From Bryopsis sp. KO-2023 (Eukaryota > Chlorophyta > Ulvophyceae > Bryopsidales > Bryopsidaceae), in NCBI GenBank assembly GCA_030272585.1, contig BSYQ01000012.1:2294001-2358000 (forward strand): a stretch of 64,000 nt of DNA, read 5' to 3'. The notes beneath the pieces were generated by a model. The model saw only the letters and a program-made list of their open reading frames with translations, was not told where the DNA came from and did not search any database. Shown in pieces: positions 43,875-54,852 of this stretch; within the stretch, counting starts at the first letter, position 1, and each line of letters starts with the position of its first letter. Both the position numbers and the translations under genes were made by a program.

Positions 43875-46800
43875 ATGTCTAACCAAACACCACAACTACC
43901 ACACATCCCTCCTCAGGAGGAAGAGCGAGTGGAAGAGACTCAGCTATTTCCAGTGGTATGTTCGAATGTGGTGCACCCACTGGCGCAACAGCCAAGTCAA
44001 AGAGAGTGGATGAGACATGTCCCTGACCAGGTTCGAGAACCGGAAGGAGACCAAGACTTAGGACAAGAGTCCGAAAAGTCGTTGGAAAAGCCCGGGGAAA
44101 AGTATGACGAAAAGATGGAGGTTGTACTGAACCTGGAGGTCCAAAACCAGATCCAAAACGCACAGTCTCATCTCGAGGAGGAATACGAGGACACCTTCCT
44201 CTCCGTTCGAAAGGAAGTCCAGAAGCTGGTTGAGCACAAAGCTGAGGAAGAGAAGCAGCGGGACAAGCTAAGAGCTGAGCAAATTCTGGCGCTTCAAACG
44301 ACTATTACGGAGATGGTTGGAGGAATGAACCTTCAACAAGAGACAATTGGCGAGCTTGTCAATACTGTGATTAAGTCTCGGGATGAGCAGGAGAATTGCC
44401 AAAACCAACTCTGTCAACTCACTGACATGGTGAACGAAAGTCTAAACGTGCTACAGAACATGGAACAAGCCGAGGAACAAATCCGACAATGGAGAGCGGA
44501 CCGAGGCAGTGTAAGTTCTGAAGACACGGCAGGAGGACAAAGGTCGATGCAAATGATGGAAAAAGTGGAGACTTTTCTGTCAGACGCGACAGCGAAACAA
44601 CAGACTTTGGAGGACTATCTTTCAAAGTATGTGGATTCGAAATTTGTGGAGACACTAAGTGCATGGAAAGTTCGAGAGAAAGTTGTAGTTCCAGCACAGG
44701 ACCCAGTCGTAGTGGGAAAAATGGGTACAGGAACTGGTATGGTACCTTTACAGGAACCGACCACGACAGCTGAACTTACAAGCGTTCCTGGAGAGCAACC
44801 AAAACCTCTGACCAGTATACCAATTCCGTTACCACCTTTTCCGGATTTGGATACGTTTTCTGGTCTAACAACTTTAGGAGGACTTGGTTCGCTGCAAAAC
44901 CCATCCACAACTGTCGCAGACTCTGTTGGCAATCCAAGTGCGCATGAATCATTCACGAGGAGCGTATTTGCCGACTTAGCTCAATACGTATCCCCGCCAA
45001 CAACTCTGGCAATGGGGACATCGTTCGGCCAAGCGGGTCAAGTGGACACACCCTTAGAGGGACGTTCGTCCAGACCTGTTAGCAGAACTCCTCCTAGAGT
45101 GAGTACACCACATGGGTCATCCATGTTAACACAACCACCGGCAACTTTACCCACGCCAATCCTCTATACTATTCCGTCTTATAGTACCCAACCAGGCATG
45201 GAGCTAGGTATGGGACTAAGCATGGGACCAGGTATGGGACCAAGCATGGGACCAAGCATGGGACCAACCATGGGACAGTCCGTGAGCCAATACGGAACAC
45301 CTTCCACGAGCAACCCTTATTACGGGTGGGGTTCGTATCCCTCACCTCTATCAGGCCAGCCACAGGGTGGAAATCGATCTGGCAGTGGTGGAGGTGGACC
45401 CGGAGGTGGTCCCGGAGGTGGTCCTGGAGGTGGAGACGGAGGAGGATTTCCTGGTAACGGAGGGGGATCTTTCCCTTCTATTCCAGGAGGTGGTGGATGG
45501 CCATACCGCCCTGGTGGTGGTGGTGGTGGTGGAGGAGGTGGAGGTGAAGGTGGGGGTCCGCCAGACCCAAACCAAGGCTTTGCCGCCCCGCAGGATCGTC
45601 ACGGACGGATTCCGTCATCTGTCCGTATTCCTTTACCCAAGGCTTTCTCAGGAGATGGCCAGCAATGGATCAGAGATTGGCAGCTGGAAATGACGGTTTA
45701 CTGTCAAACTCTGGACATTGACGAGAGCGTATGGTTCAGGCTCTTCCGCAGTAACCTGACCGGAGCTGCTGCTCAGTGGCGAAACGTTCAGGACTTGCGT
45801 ATACGGGAAGGGAAAAGAAAACCAGTTACGAACTGGAAAGAGTTTGTTGAGGAATTGGTTCAAGCATTCGAACCCGCACGAATGTCTGATGTTGCCAGGC
45901 GCACTCTTCGAGGCCTGAAACAGACAGGGTCGGTGCAGCACTACATTGTTTCTTTCCGGGAACAAGTATTGAGAATCCCCAATATGACGGACGAAGAGCA
46001 ATACTTCTTCTTCGTCGATGGGTTAAAATTCCACCTAAAACAGCAAACTGTCGCTCAGGTGCCTCACGGCATCGAGCAGGCGATTCAGACTGCGGCTAGA
46101 CTGGATGCCATCGCTTCATCCGGAACCTTTCGCGGCCATGGACGTTGGCGCGGAGGTAGAGGCCGAGGTCAAGGCCAGGATAAAAAGCAGAACCAACCCC
46201 AGACTGATACTGCAAACCAGATAAGAAATCAGCAGCAACCTCGGGACCAAGGCCAAAACGTGGGTCAAGAACAAGGTCGAGGTCGTGGACGGGGTGGTGG
46301 CCAAGGCCGTGGACGAGGTGGTGGTCGAGACCAAGGACGAGGAGGAGGAGGCGCAAATCCCAAATGTTTTATGTGTGGAAAAGCTGGACACATCCAAAGT
46401 ACATGTCCAGAAGGCGAAAAGTTCAAGAAATGGTTAAAACAAAAAAGCCAAAAGAACAGAGCCCAGACTCGCTCGGCAAGACGAAAAAGGGCACGCCGCC
46501 ACAGATATAAACAGCGCCGAAAACTCCTAAGAAAAGAAAGGGTGGCTCGACAAGCGCAAGAGAATAAAGAAGCATCAGGTGAAACGGAAAAGAATGCTAC
46601 CCAAGGTGCAGAGGGATCGATTATGAGTGCTCAGTTGGAAACTCGATCCAGTAAGTGCAGCACGCTTACTAGGACAAGTTCGGAATCAAGTTCGAAACCT
46701 GTCGACTCTGTTCATGGAGACCTTGGTAGTCCTGAAGGAACTGAAGATTCGGTATCGTTTCCGCCTCAAGGAACGAAACGAATTCCTGACGGAACGGGAC

Positions 46801-49800
46801 CCGAAAGGGAACCAACCAACAAGCCTGCCACTCGCTCACCACCAACTGACGAGTCAGCAGCCCCTGTTCAGGGAACAGGTAGAGGACAAGAAGTGGACGA
46901 AGGTCAGCATTCACCTTCAGAGCGTATGTTACCACTTGGAGGTCCTACACACTTGAAATTTATGGGATATGAAATTCGAGCCAGGTTAGGAGGAGTACCG
47001 ATCTCCGCCTATGTTGATTGTGGTGCTACGGAGAATTACATCAACAAGAGACTGATCACAAGACTAAAACTCGAGACTACGGAATGCAAAAAGGGAGTCA
47101 CTTTAGCGGACGGAACCCTATGTTCACTTGATCGGCGTTGTGAAGACTTGCAGCTCAGGATGGGTACCTATACCACAACCCTTTCCGCAGACGTCTTTCC
47201 AAACCTTTCATACGACATGATACTAGGGCTTCCTTGGTTGATGCAGACCAATCCCAAACTGGACTTTGCCACAGGTACGCTCAAAGTTCCAGTAGGTGCT
47301 GGATGGACTACGGTTCCGATGAAGGAACGACCATCAGACTATTTACAGCACTTAGCGCCGGAAATCGATACAGTCTCAGCGAAGAAGCTATTCTCGCTCG
47401 TGAAAAACAGCCCAGAAGTTGATCAGGCATACCTAGTGGTTGTGCGACCGACCACCCCGGAAGATATGGCGCATCTCATGCACTATCCATATCCGGGAAG
47501 TCCAGAGGAGAGCTTGAACGCAACTGGAACCACACCGGCTTATCTTCGGCCAGATGTGGAGAAGGTATTGCATCCGGGTACCGACCCGAGGATCAAGGCT
47601 GTCGTCACAAGTTTCAAGGATGTTTTCCCGAAAGACTTACCACCCGGCGTCCCTCCAGTCAGGAAAGGCCACGAATTCAAGGTGGACCTGGAGGACGAAC
47701 AAATGACCCCAATCCACCGTCCTTTATACAAACTTTCTCCGGCCGAGCTGGATGAAGTAAGGACGCAGGTGGATTACCTCCTTGAGCAGCGGAAGATCCG
47801 ACCCTCCGAGAGTCCCTGGGGTGCGCCCATACTCTTTGTTCCAAAGAAGGACGGAGGTTTACGGATGTGTGTGGATTACCGGTGGATAAACAAGTTCACC
47901 GTCAAGAACAGGTATCCACTACCTCTTCCGGAGGAGCTAATGGACCGTCTCGCCCGAGCAAAGATCTATACGAAGATCGACCTCCGCTCAGGCTACTGGC
48001 AATTCCCCGTTCGACCCAAGGACACTCCTAAGACGGCATTCCGGACTAGGTACGGGCATTTCGAGTTTCTCGTGTGTCCGTTCGGAATGACCAACTGCCC
48101 AGCCCAGTTCCAGACCATGGTACAGGATCTGCTGGGGGAGTTCCTTGACGACTTTGTCGTGGTGTTTATCGACGATATCCTAGTCTTTTCCAACTCGGTG
48201 GAAGAGCACGTCGAACACCTTAAACTGGTCTTTGAACGATTGCGAAAACACAAGCTGTACGCAAAAGCCAGTAAGTGCGAAGTAGGGGTAGCGGAGACGG
48301 ACTACCTGGGGTATCACTTGTCGGAAAAAGGCCTTCAACCGATGCAGGATAAGGTTAAGGCTATTCAACAATGGAAGGAGTTAACTTCGGTCACTGATGT
48401 GCGAAGTTTCCTGGGAATGGTTTCTTACTATCGTAAGTTCATTCCTGAGTTCGCTAGGATTGCGAGTCCCTTGACGAACCTTACCAGAAAGGATACCGTC
48501 TGGGAATGGGGGCTGAACCAACGCAATGCCTATAACGAGCTTAAGGATCGGATTAGCCGCGCACCGATCTTACTTCTTCCTGACCCGGCGAAAGAATACA
48601 CCGTAATAACGGATGCGTCTGGGACTGCATATGGAGCAGTCCTTACCCAGGATCATGGAAAAGGCTTGCAACCGATTGCATACCTTTCCAGACGATTGAA
48701 ACCAGCTGAAACGCGTTACTCCGCATATGAGCGGGAGCTGGGGGCGATAGCTTACGCTTTAGCCCAATGGCGACACTACCTAGAGGGATGCGATGGGGGT
48801 GTGAAGGTGTTGACGGACCACAAACCGATCACCCACTTCATGAACCAGAGCACGTTGTCGCGGACCCAAACCCGGTGGTTAAACTCAGGGTTTTTCCAAT
48901 CCATAGGTCCAAAAATCGTCTACATCCAGGGGAAAGCCAATGTGTTGGCTGATGCATTATCCCGGAGCCTTCCTGGTCAGCCGGACCAGCTCAATAACCT
49001 CTCCACTTGGGAAGTGGCAGAGAAGGAGGCTTGGAAAGAGGCTTTGAAAAGCGATGAAAAGCTTAAGCCTGTTTTTGAACGGATGGAACGTGGGACTACA
49101 CCGCAATACAAGCTGGATGACGGGTTCTTGTATTATACCAAGACAGACCCAGGTCCTAGTTTGCTTGTGGTCCCTGCATCTTTCCAGAAACGGATTCTGG
49201 AAGAGCATCACGACGTTCCCAGTGCCGGACATGTTGGAGCAGACCGCATGACCGAAGTACTTACCCGCAATTACTGGTGGAAAGGCGTTGGGTTAGCCGT
49301 AAAGGCATACGTGAAAACGTGCCCGACTTGTCAGCTGAACAAATCGGACTTGCAAAGACAGAAAGGTCTCTTGCAGCCGTTGCCTATCCCAGACCAGAAA
49401 TGGGAGCAGATTACGACGGACTTGGTCACAGACCTACCGTCTTCCCATGGCTTCACAGCAATCGCCGTCTTTGTAGACCGATTGACGAAGTATGCGAGGT
49501 TCGTACCCTGTAACAAGACTATCACGGCGCCGGACTACGCGAAGCTGTTCGTGGAGAACATATACAAGCACTACGGGCTGCCTAAAATCATAGTTTCGGA
49601 TCGGGACCCAAGGTTCACAAGTTTGTTTTGGACCTCCCTTTTCAAACTTTTAGGTACTCAGCTCCGGATGAGCACTGCATACCATCCTCAAACGGATGGG
49701 CAGTCGGAAGTCACCATCCGGGTGCTGGAGGATTTCCTGCGTCCGTATGTGGAACGGTACCCAGACCGTTGGGTGGACTATTTGCCGACCGCGGAATTCG

Positions 49801-50525
49801 CGGCAAATAATTCACGGAATGTCTCCACGGGCTATGCGCCAGCCCATCTTCTGTACGGTCAGAACATGGGGCAGATAGTTGTTGCCAGGAAGGGAGTTCG
49901 GACGGGCGATGAATCGGAAATGGCGGCTGAGATGGTACGTCGGATGGACGACCAGATGCGAACCGCGAAAGCGAAGTACGCAGAGGCACAGAACCGCATG
50001 TGCACCTCAGCAAACAAGCGTCGTAGGAAAGTGGATTTTCAGGTTGGAGATGAAGTGCTGGTACAAAGCAAGTATATTCCCCTTGCTTCACTTCAGAAGA
50101 TTCCGCCTAAAATCCGCCGACGTTTTGTTGGACCTTTCCGGGTGACTAGCCGAGTTGGGGCTGTTGCCTACCGTCTAGACCTTCCCGACCACTGGACAAT
50201 CCATTCGACTTTCCACGTGTCGAAATTGAAGGCTTACTCTCGACTTGATGACGATCAGCGAGAGGTAGAAGCTCCGGAGGGGGAGCTAGTGGATGGAACC
50301 ATTGAGTTCGAGGTCGAGCGCATTCTCAGAGACCGGGGCACTACTCGCAAGGAGTACCTGGTTCTTTGGAAGGGCTACGACTTGATGGAGTCCACCTGGG
50401 AGCCAGAAAGCCACCTGGCCAATGCCCAGGACTTGCTTAAGGCTTACTTAGCCACTAAGCCGGAGGATAAACAGCACCCTAAGTCGAAGAAAAAGACTAA
50501 GACCCAACGGAGAACACGAACCTAA
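43875..50525 (+). CDS. gag-pol: gag-pol of element 2, single 2216-codon ORF
   Basis: Gag part: coiled-coil-like N-terminus (about residues 75-260), a Met/Gly/Pro linker with GMGP-type repeats, a long Gly-rich run, gag domain (WIRDWQLEMTVYCQTLDID; LRGLKQTGSVQHY), Arg/Gly-rich linker, and zinc knuckle CFMCGKAGHIQSTC from C831. Pol part: protease D1048-C-G-A; RT with FIDD at 1431-1434; RNase H (VITDASGTAYGAVLTQ); integrase HHCC and DDE (TTDLVTDLP, SDRDPRF, TDGQSE); GPF motif; C-terminal chromodomain (EFEVERILRD, YLVLWKGYDLMESTWEPE). Unlike elements 1 and 3 there is no frame change between gag and pol. The pol half is close to element 1. No internal stop, so it may be functional. Confidence 0.95.
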   Translation: MSNQTPQLPHIPPQEEERVEETQLFPVVCSNVVHPLAQQPSQREWMRHVPDQVREPEGDQDLGQESEKSLEKPGEKYDEKMEVVLNLEVQNQIQNAQSHLEEEYEDTFLSVRKEVQKLVEHKAEEEKQRDKLRAEQILALQTTITEMVGGMNLQQETIGELVNTVIKSRDEQENCQNQLCQLTDMVNESLNVLQNMEQAEEQIRQWRADRGSVSSEDTAGGQRSMQMMEKVETFLSDATAKQQTLEDYLSKYVDSKFVETLSAWKVREKVVVPAQDPVVVGKMGTGTGMVPLQEPTTTAELTSVPGEQPKPLTSIPIPLPPFPDLDTFSGLTTLGGLGSLQNPSTTVADSVGNPSAHESFTRSVFADLAQYVSPPTTLAMGTSFGQAGQVDTPLEGRSSRPVSRTPPRVSTPHGSSMLTQPPATLPTPILYTIPSYSTQPGMELGMGLSMGPGMGPSMGPSMGPTMGQSVSQYGTPSTSNPYYGWGSYPSPLSGQPQGGNRSGSGGGGPGGGPGGGPGGGDGGGFPGNGGGSFPSIPGGGGWPYRPGGGGGGGGGGGEGGGPPDPNQGFAAPQDRHGRIPSSVRIPLPKAFSGDGQQWIRDWQLEMTVYCQTLDIDESVWFRLFRSNLTGAAAQWRNVQDLRIREGKRKPVTNWKEFVEELVQAFEPARMSDVARRTLRGLKQTGSVQHYIVSFREQVLRIPNMTDEEQYFFFVDGLKFHLKQQTVAQVPHGIEQAIQTAARLDAIASSGTFRGHGRWRGGRGRGQGQDKKQNQPQTDTANQIRNQQQPRDQGQNVGQEQGRGRGRGGGQGRGRGGGRDQGRGGGGANPKCFMCGKAGHIQSTCPEGEKFKKWLKQKSQKNRAQTRSARRKRARRHRYKQRRKLLRKERVARQAQENKEASGETEKNATQGAEGSIMSAQLETRSSKCSTLTRTSSESSSKPVDSVHGDLGSPEGTEDSVSFPPQGTKRIPDGTGPEREPTNKPATRSPPTDESAAPVQGTGRGQEVDEGQHSPSERMLPLGGPTHLKFMGYEIRARLGGVPISAYVDCGATENYINKRLITRLKLETTECKKGVTLADGTLCSLDRRCEDLQLRMGTYTTTLSADVFPNLSYDMILGLPWLMQTNPKLDFATGTLKVPVGAGWTTVPMKERPSDYLQHLAPEIDTVSAKKLFSLVKNSPEVDQAYLVVVRPTTPEDMAHLMHYPYPGSPEESLNATGTTPAYLRPDVEKVLHPGTDPRIKAVVTSFKDVFPKDLPPGVPPVRKGHEFKVDLEDEQMTPIHRPLYKLSPAELDEVRTQVDYLLEQRKIRPSESPWGAPILFVPKKDGGLRMCVDYRWINKFTVKNRYPLPLPEELMDRLARAKIYTKIDLRSGYWQFPVRPKDTPKTAFRTRYGHFEFLVCPFGMTNCPAQFQTMVQDLLGEFLDDFVVVFIDDILVFSNSVEEHVEHLKLVFERLRKHKLYAKASKCEVGVAETDYLGYHLSEKGLQPMQDKVKAIQQWKELTSVTDVRSFLGMVSYYRKFIPEFARIASPLTNLTRKDTVWEWGLNQRNAYNELKDRISRAPILLLPDPAKEYTVITDASGTAYGAVLTQDHGKGLQPIAYLSRRLKPAETRYSAYERELGAIAYALAQWRHYLEGCDGGVKVLTDHKPITHFMNQSTLSRTQTRWLNSGFFQSIGPKIVYIQGKANVLADALSRSLPGQPDQLNNLSTWEVAEKEAWKEALKSDEKLKPVFERMERGTTPQYKLDDGFLYYTKTDPGPSLLVVPASFQKRILEEHHDVPSAGHVGADRMTEVLTRNYWWKGVGLAVKAYVKTCPTCQLNKSDLQRQKGLLQPLPIPDQKWEQITTDLVTDLPSSHGFTAIAVFVDRLTKYARFVPCNKTITAPDYAKLFVENIYKHYGLPKIIVSDRDPRFTSLFWTSLFKLLGTQLRMSTAYHPQTDGQSEVTIRVLEDFLRPYVERYPDRWVDYLPTAEFAANNSRNVSTGYAPAHLLYGQNMGQIVVARKGVRTGDESEMAAEMVRRMDDQMRTAKAKYAEAQNRMCTSANKRRRKVDFQVGDEVLVQSKYIPLASLQKIPPKIRRRFVGPFRVTSRVGAVAYRLDLPDHWTIHSTFHVSKLKAYSRLDDDQREVEAPEGELVDGTIEFEVERILRDRGTTRKEYLVLWKGYDLMESTWEPESHLANAQDLLKAYLATKPEDKQHPKSKKKTKTQRRTRT

Positions 50526-51130
50526 CTAGGAGTCATGATCACCCTGGTTACTCTTTGCTTAGTGTTATCTTCCGCGGAAAGAGAAGCATTAAGTAGAGAA
50601 GGTCAACTTGGACTACTATCCAGAAGGGATGCCAAGAAGACTTGGGTTAAGAACTGCCGAGCAGAACTTGCGGAAAAGCCTTTGGAAAGGTTGCTATCTT
50701 TTCCGGAGGACAAGTCACTATCTTTTCCTGCAAACGGGCAGCACTCTTAGTCCGTGACTAGGACTAGGGACGGTTCGTAGGACGGGTCTAGGGTCAGATT
50801 TACTCCGGGTAGGCTTACCTTACGGTCAGACCACACGCTCATAGCGAACAACATCAAGTGATGGAGACATGGGAGGACGTGTTGGTTCATGTCGAACTTG
50901 GTGTACTAGGGTCTGTTCCCGTAGGTAGGACGAAGGGGGACTTAAGCAAGGAAGGGTAGAATCAAATTGGTTCAAACCCGTGTGTGATCGTGACCACCGA
51001 TAGGGCGTTACTTTCACGGGGGCCGCTAGCTATACGCCTGGCGCGCCTTAGGCGGAACCATTATCAGTTTTGTCTCGCATTTTCGATTACCCACAGGGTT
51101 GCTGACGCGCAAGTTCAGTAGAACACACAA
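50526..51130 (+). other. 3' region of element 2, no ORF seen
   Basis: A 71-codon frame (50535-50750) starts just after pol but has no recognisable features. The rest shows nothing. Confidence 0.35.
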
Positions 51131-51992
51131 GTTCAATCGTAATGCCAAAACACAACCCAATCCTGTGAAGAGGAAACGGTGGTGAGGGAGCAAACGAAGA
51201 AAGAGGAAAGGGCGAAGGTAGAAAGCAAGAAAGGCGGCGGAAAAATAGGCAACCCAGTCGGTGGACAGGGTGGTGGCCTAGCCGATTTCTGCCCTTCACC
51301 TAACTCTCCTACACCACTCGTTATTTCACCAAGTTCCAAGGATCGCAGAAAACCACAAAAGAGCGGATGCTCAATTTGAGCAAGACTTGTTGCAAGCGGT
51401 GAACAACCCACCGACTATTCCGCAGACAAGGCCTCTCAAGAAACTTTCAAGAGGTCGCGGATAGACTCCTTCGACGAGAGCTCGTCTTGAATCGATCATG
51501 GCGATTGGAAGGAGGCAACAGTCAAACTTTGGAACGTGCAGAAGCCGATCTAGTACGGGGGAACGGCGACTGTCCCTATAAATCAGAGGCTGGCAAGCCT
51601 GATTATAGTGGGGTGGACCGTGCTCTCGGGAAATAGCGAAGCAAGCTCAGAAGCACTTCGAGGTACCTGACTTTCCCGACGAGTTACAGGATATACCTCA
51701 GCCTAGGCAGGTGAATGAGATCACAGTCAGGCTGGAGGTTGAGCACAAAAGGAAGGCGGCAGCGGAGAACGCCAAGAAACGGAAAACGTGAAAGAAGGTG
51801 CCCCAGGGATCAATGCCAGGCGCAGATCCGGGTACCGAGCAAGGAGGCGAAACGGGTGGCGAATCAGATCAGCCACCAGGAGGGACACCGATCCCAACGG
51901 ACTCTTCGTCTAGCAAGAGTTCGGCCGACCTTGATTCGGTAGATGACTTGATCGACTTGGTGGAGGAAAACATCGTCCGAGCAGCACACTGA
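51130..51992 (+). pseudogene. Decayed extra ORF of element 2
   Basis: Coding-like segments in changing frames: VREQTKKEERAKVESKKGGG at about 51180, EQDLLQAVNNPPTIPQTRPL near 51380, and KHFEVPDFPDELQDIPQPRQ, then NEITVRLEVEHKRKAAAENA from about 51650. TGA at 51789-51791 cuts the last one, and the frame continues to 51992 with a Gly/Ser/Asp-rich tail. The Glu/Lys/Ala composition and the position after pol recall the 604-codon ORF of element 1, but no zinc-ligand cluster remains. It is best read as a dead accessory ORF. Confidence 0.5.
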
Positions 51993-52280
51993 GCAGCGGA
52001 CTCAGTTCGCAGCCAAGCAGCATTCTGAGCAGCGGACTTAGTTAGTAGCCAAGCCAGCGACCAAGCCAGAGACCAAGCTCAAGCCTCAGAGACCGACCAA
52101 GCCAGAGCTCAGAGACAGAACCGGGGGTTTTGTTTGGGAACGGGTTTGTTTGGGGGTTTTTCTTGGGGTTTTGTTTCGGGATTAGGTTCTTTCTTAGTTA
52201 CCTTCTTGGGTTAGTTCTTAGTTTCTTTCTTTTCCTGTTTTCTGTTTTGTGTTTTGTTACGGGTGTGGACACCCTCTCGT

Positions 52281-52296
52281 GGGGGGGGGGACAAAT
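52281..52296 (+). promoter_or_regulatory. Polypurine tract candidate, element 2
   Basis: Ten Gs followed by ACAAAT directly before the 3' LTR. The preceding GGTGTGGACACCCTCTCGTG is shared with the nested element in element 1. Confidence 0.55.
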
Positions 52297-52446
52297 TGTT
52301 AGTGTCACTCGGGTTTGTAGTACGATGTAGGATGTACGACAGGGTTTATAGGGCAGGGGGCCCTCCTGTAAAAATTATCTTCCTAGTGAACCTGTGCTTC
52401 CCCAAGGGGAAGCGCCTGTGTTTCGACGGCCTAAGGGCCTTTATCA
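52297..52446 (+). repeat. Element 2 3' LTR
   Basis: 150 bp, identical on reading to 42670-42819; target copy CATAT follows. Confidence 0.95.
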
Positions 52447-52500
52447 CATATTGTCATCATGAAGCTGCACAGATGTGTTTCTACAATCACCCAGCATACA

Positions 52501-53124
52501 CACAGTAGAACCCCGCACAGCGATCCCGCACAGACTAGAACCCCGCACACGATTGTCATGATCACCCTGCACAGGAACGAAATACGCCGGCACACGCCTT
52601 TCACAATACCCCCGTACACACACAAAAGGAGCCCGCACAGTCACCCCGCACAGAGACCCCGCACAGTTGTGCGGGGGTCTGGCCCTCCTGTGCGGGGTGT
52701 TTCATTAATGGCACAGAACCCTGAACAGTCACGCACAGAGTTAAAAACACCCCGCACGGCTCTGTTCCCCGGTTTGGCCCCGTATTGTGCGGGGTCCCGA
52801 TTTAACCCCGCACAGACTGGAACCCCGCACACAGAACCCGACGTCTTTCATATCCACCCCGCACGGCACCCCCGTACAGAGAATAGGATACCCCGCACAC
52901 TGTACGGGGCTATGTTTCATCTGTGCGGGGTCCCACAACGGGAAAGACGTCAGGTTCTGTGTGCGGGGTTCCAGTCTGTGCGGGGTTAAATCGGGACCCC
53001 GCACAATACGGGGCCAAACCGGGGAACAGAGCCGTGCGGGGTGTTTTTAACTCTGTGCGTGACTGTTCAGGGTTCTGTGCGGGGTTTGCAAAACACCCCG
53101 CACAGAGCGCGATTTCCCATAGTG
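52501..53124. mobile_element. Large foldback element of CCCCGCAC words
   Basis: Inverted arms 52711-52849 and 52942-53080 (139 bp each) differ at about one base, around a 92-bp spacer. The whole stretch is built from CCCCGCAC or GTGCGGGG words, more than a dozen in each orientation, separated by short unique pieces. The right end (53093-53124) is the inverse of the left end of the element at 28.0 kb. The same peptide fragments appear on both strands only because of the inverted arms, so open frames here are not genes. It is likely a non-autonomous DNA element; the left boundary is uncertain. Confidence 0.7.
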
Positions 53125-54847
53125 TTGTTCGAATTCTCCTAGACAATATAACTTGATGTTTGTTTGTTTGTTATTTATTTGAACGCTTGCCGACAATACT
53201 GAAAAATTGGTGGTATAACTGATAAAAATTTGCCAAAGAAGGTTCTGTTTCCGGAATGTTTCGGGAATCATGGCCAGGAACAGGTCGGTTGATCGGATTA
53301 ATAATGGGTTGGTGCATTGAAGAACAAAAGAGATCGGAAGACGATTGTTACTCTTTTTCCTGCTTGAAAAAAAATCGATGCCTGGTTGCAGAACCAGCTG
53401 TTTTTTCTTTACACCAACCATTCCGAACGCCAATCATAACTCATAGCACACAGGTCCAACCATCAAACTTATTCTTCTCTTCTAAAATAGGAATATCACT
53501 GGGTGCCTGCCTTTTCAACATTCTTCCAACGAATCCTCCTCTTTCCCATGCCACCAGCCCGCCAACACACTCCCAAACAGAAATAACACAGGCGGTCACT
53601 GGGCTGGGGAAATGCTACATGGCCAAGACAGACCTCAACCCCGAATTCTGCGTTTCAACTTCGATCGATGGTGTTCTGATCATCGATTACCAAAATCAAG
53701 GCGCACAGCAACACCACCCGAGACCCCATGAAATCGCTCTTTTTTTGTGCATTGGTCTGACAGTCCGGAGAGCGTTCAAAGGGCGATCGCTGTCCACGAC
53801 TTGAACCGTTATGCTGTGGACTGACGAAAACGTTGACGCTGGATTAGCGCTTTGAATGTCCAATTGGACCGCAGGCACAAGGGCACTGGCATCGATAACA
53901 CGGAGTTAGACCAGCCATTCAAGCACGCGCATACGGAACAACCCGAACGACTCGACTAGCGAGGGTGGGCGACACGGATAGGCTCTTACGGACGAGCGAA
54001 AAAATTTGAGCTCTAATACAAAGTGGGGACAACCGTGGCAACCGTGCCAAAATTCGCACCACATTCTCTCTTGGGCAACGCTCTTTGATCATGTGACATC
54101 GAATTAAAAGAAAGTTCCGTCCGTTTCACGAAACAAACAAGACAAAAAACGTTTTATTTAACAAAGGATCCAAGTTAATCCTAGAAAACATCTTTCAAAC
54201 GACAAGGGTTCATCCCCAAGTCGTGAGTCCGACGTCTGGGAGCTTAGAGCACCGGATTAGCGCCCACCTACGCCAGGGGGACGTGTCGAACTCACGGTCT
54301 TGGACGAAACCCGAGTCGATTCAATCCTCGAGGGGGATCCACTCGAGCTCTTTTGGGCTCGGGAAACCTTCGACGCGTTGCCGTCGAGGGGTTGGATGCC
54401 TTCTCTGGTGCGGTGGAGAGTTCCGAGAGTTTTCCCTTTGGTGTTCTCTCGCTAAACAAAAAGGCAATTCGTTGACGGAACGGAATTAGAGGTTCGAATC
54501 CTGTTAGGTCCCTGTAGGTTTTAGTGAGTCGTTGCTGAAGTTGAGACTGGGGTCACACACATGCACAAACCAGAGAATTAATTTACAAGGTGTTCTCTCT
54601 GAACTTAACCCCCTAGAACCCGTACTAACCCATACTACATGATATGAACCTGGTTCAGCTCAGGCCGAACAGGTCCCCAGTCAGACCCAGGAGCACTCGG
54701 TGCGGTTCTGTAGAATCGCATCGATGCGACTGACTCTCTGATGACTCAGACTCAGGACGGACAAGTCCTGGCCATTGACATGGCCGCGGGTCCTATCAAA
54801 TCCACGGCTTAGATTCGCAGTACCACTCAGAGTTCCGCGTCCTGGAA
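53125..54847. other. Stretch with no supported gene
   Basis: A 182-codon plus-strand frame (53256-53804) has a mixed, non-repetitive composition but no recognised motif, and minus-strand frames overlap it. It also contains a B-box word GGTTCGAATCC (54493-54503) and a 14-bp perfect palindrome TCGCATCGATGCGA (54716-54729). It ends at the CAGAT target copy of element 3 and may include the start of element 4 if element 3 landed inside it. Confidence 0.35.
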
Positions 54848-54852
54848 CAGAT

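Larger units (their letters stand above)
42670..52446 (+). mobile_element. Element 2: chromovirus LTR retrotransposon, 9.8 kb
   Basis: Two 150-bp LTRs (42670-42819, 52297-52446) start TGTTAG, end TTATCA and are flanked by CATAT at 42665-42669 and 52447-52451. Between them are the primer site, a 1-kb leader, one gag-pol ORF and a decayed region after pol. The LTRs read as identical. The element sits 57 bp from element 1, so this site has been hit repeatedly. Confidence 0.95.

Noticed and set aside
52459..53146. Several long frames on both strands with shared peptides
   Set aside because: They repeat on both strands because of the 139-bp inverted arms and the CCCCGCAC words. There is no independent coding sign.
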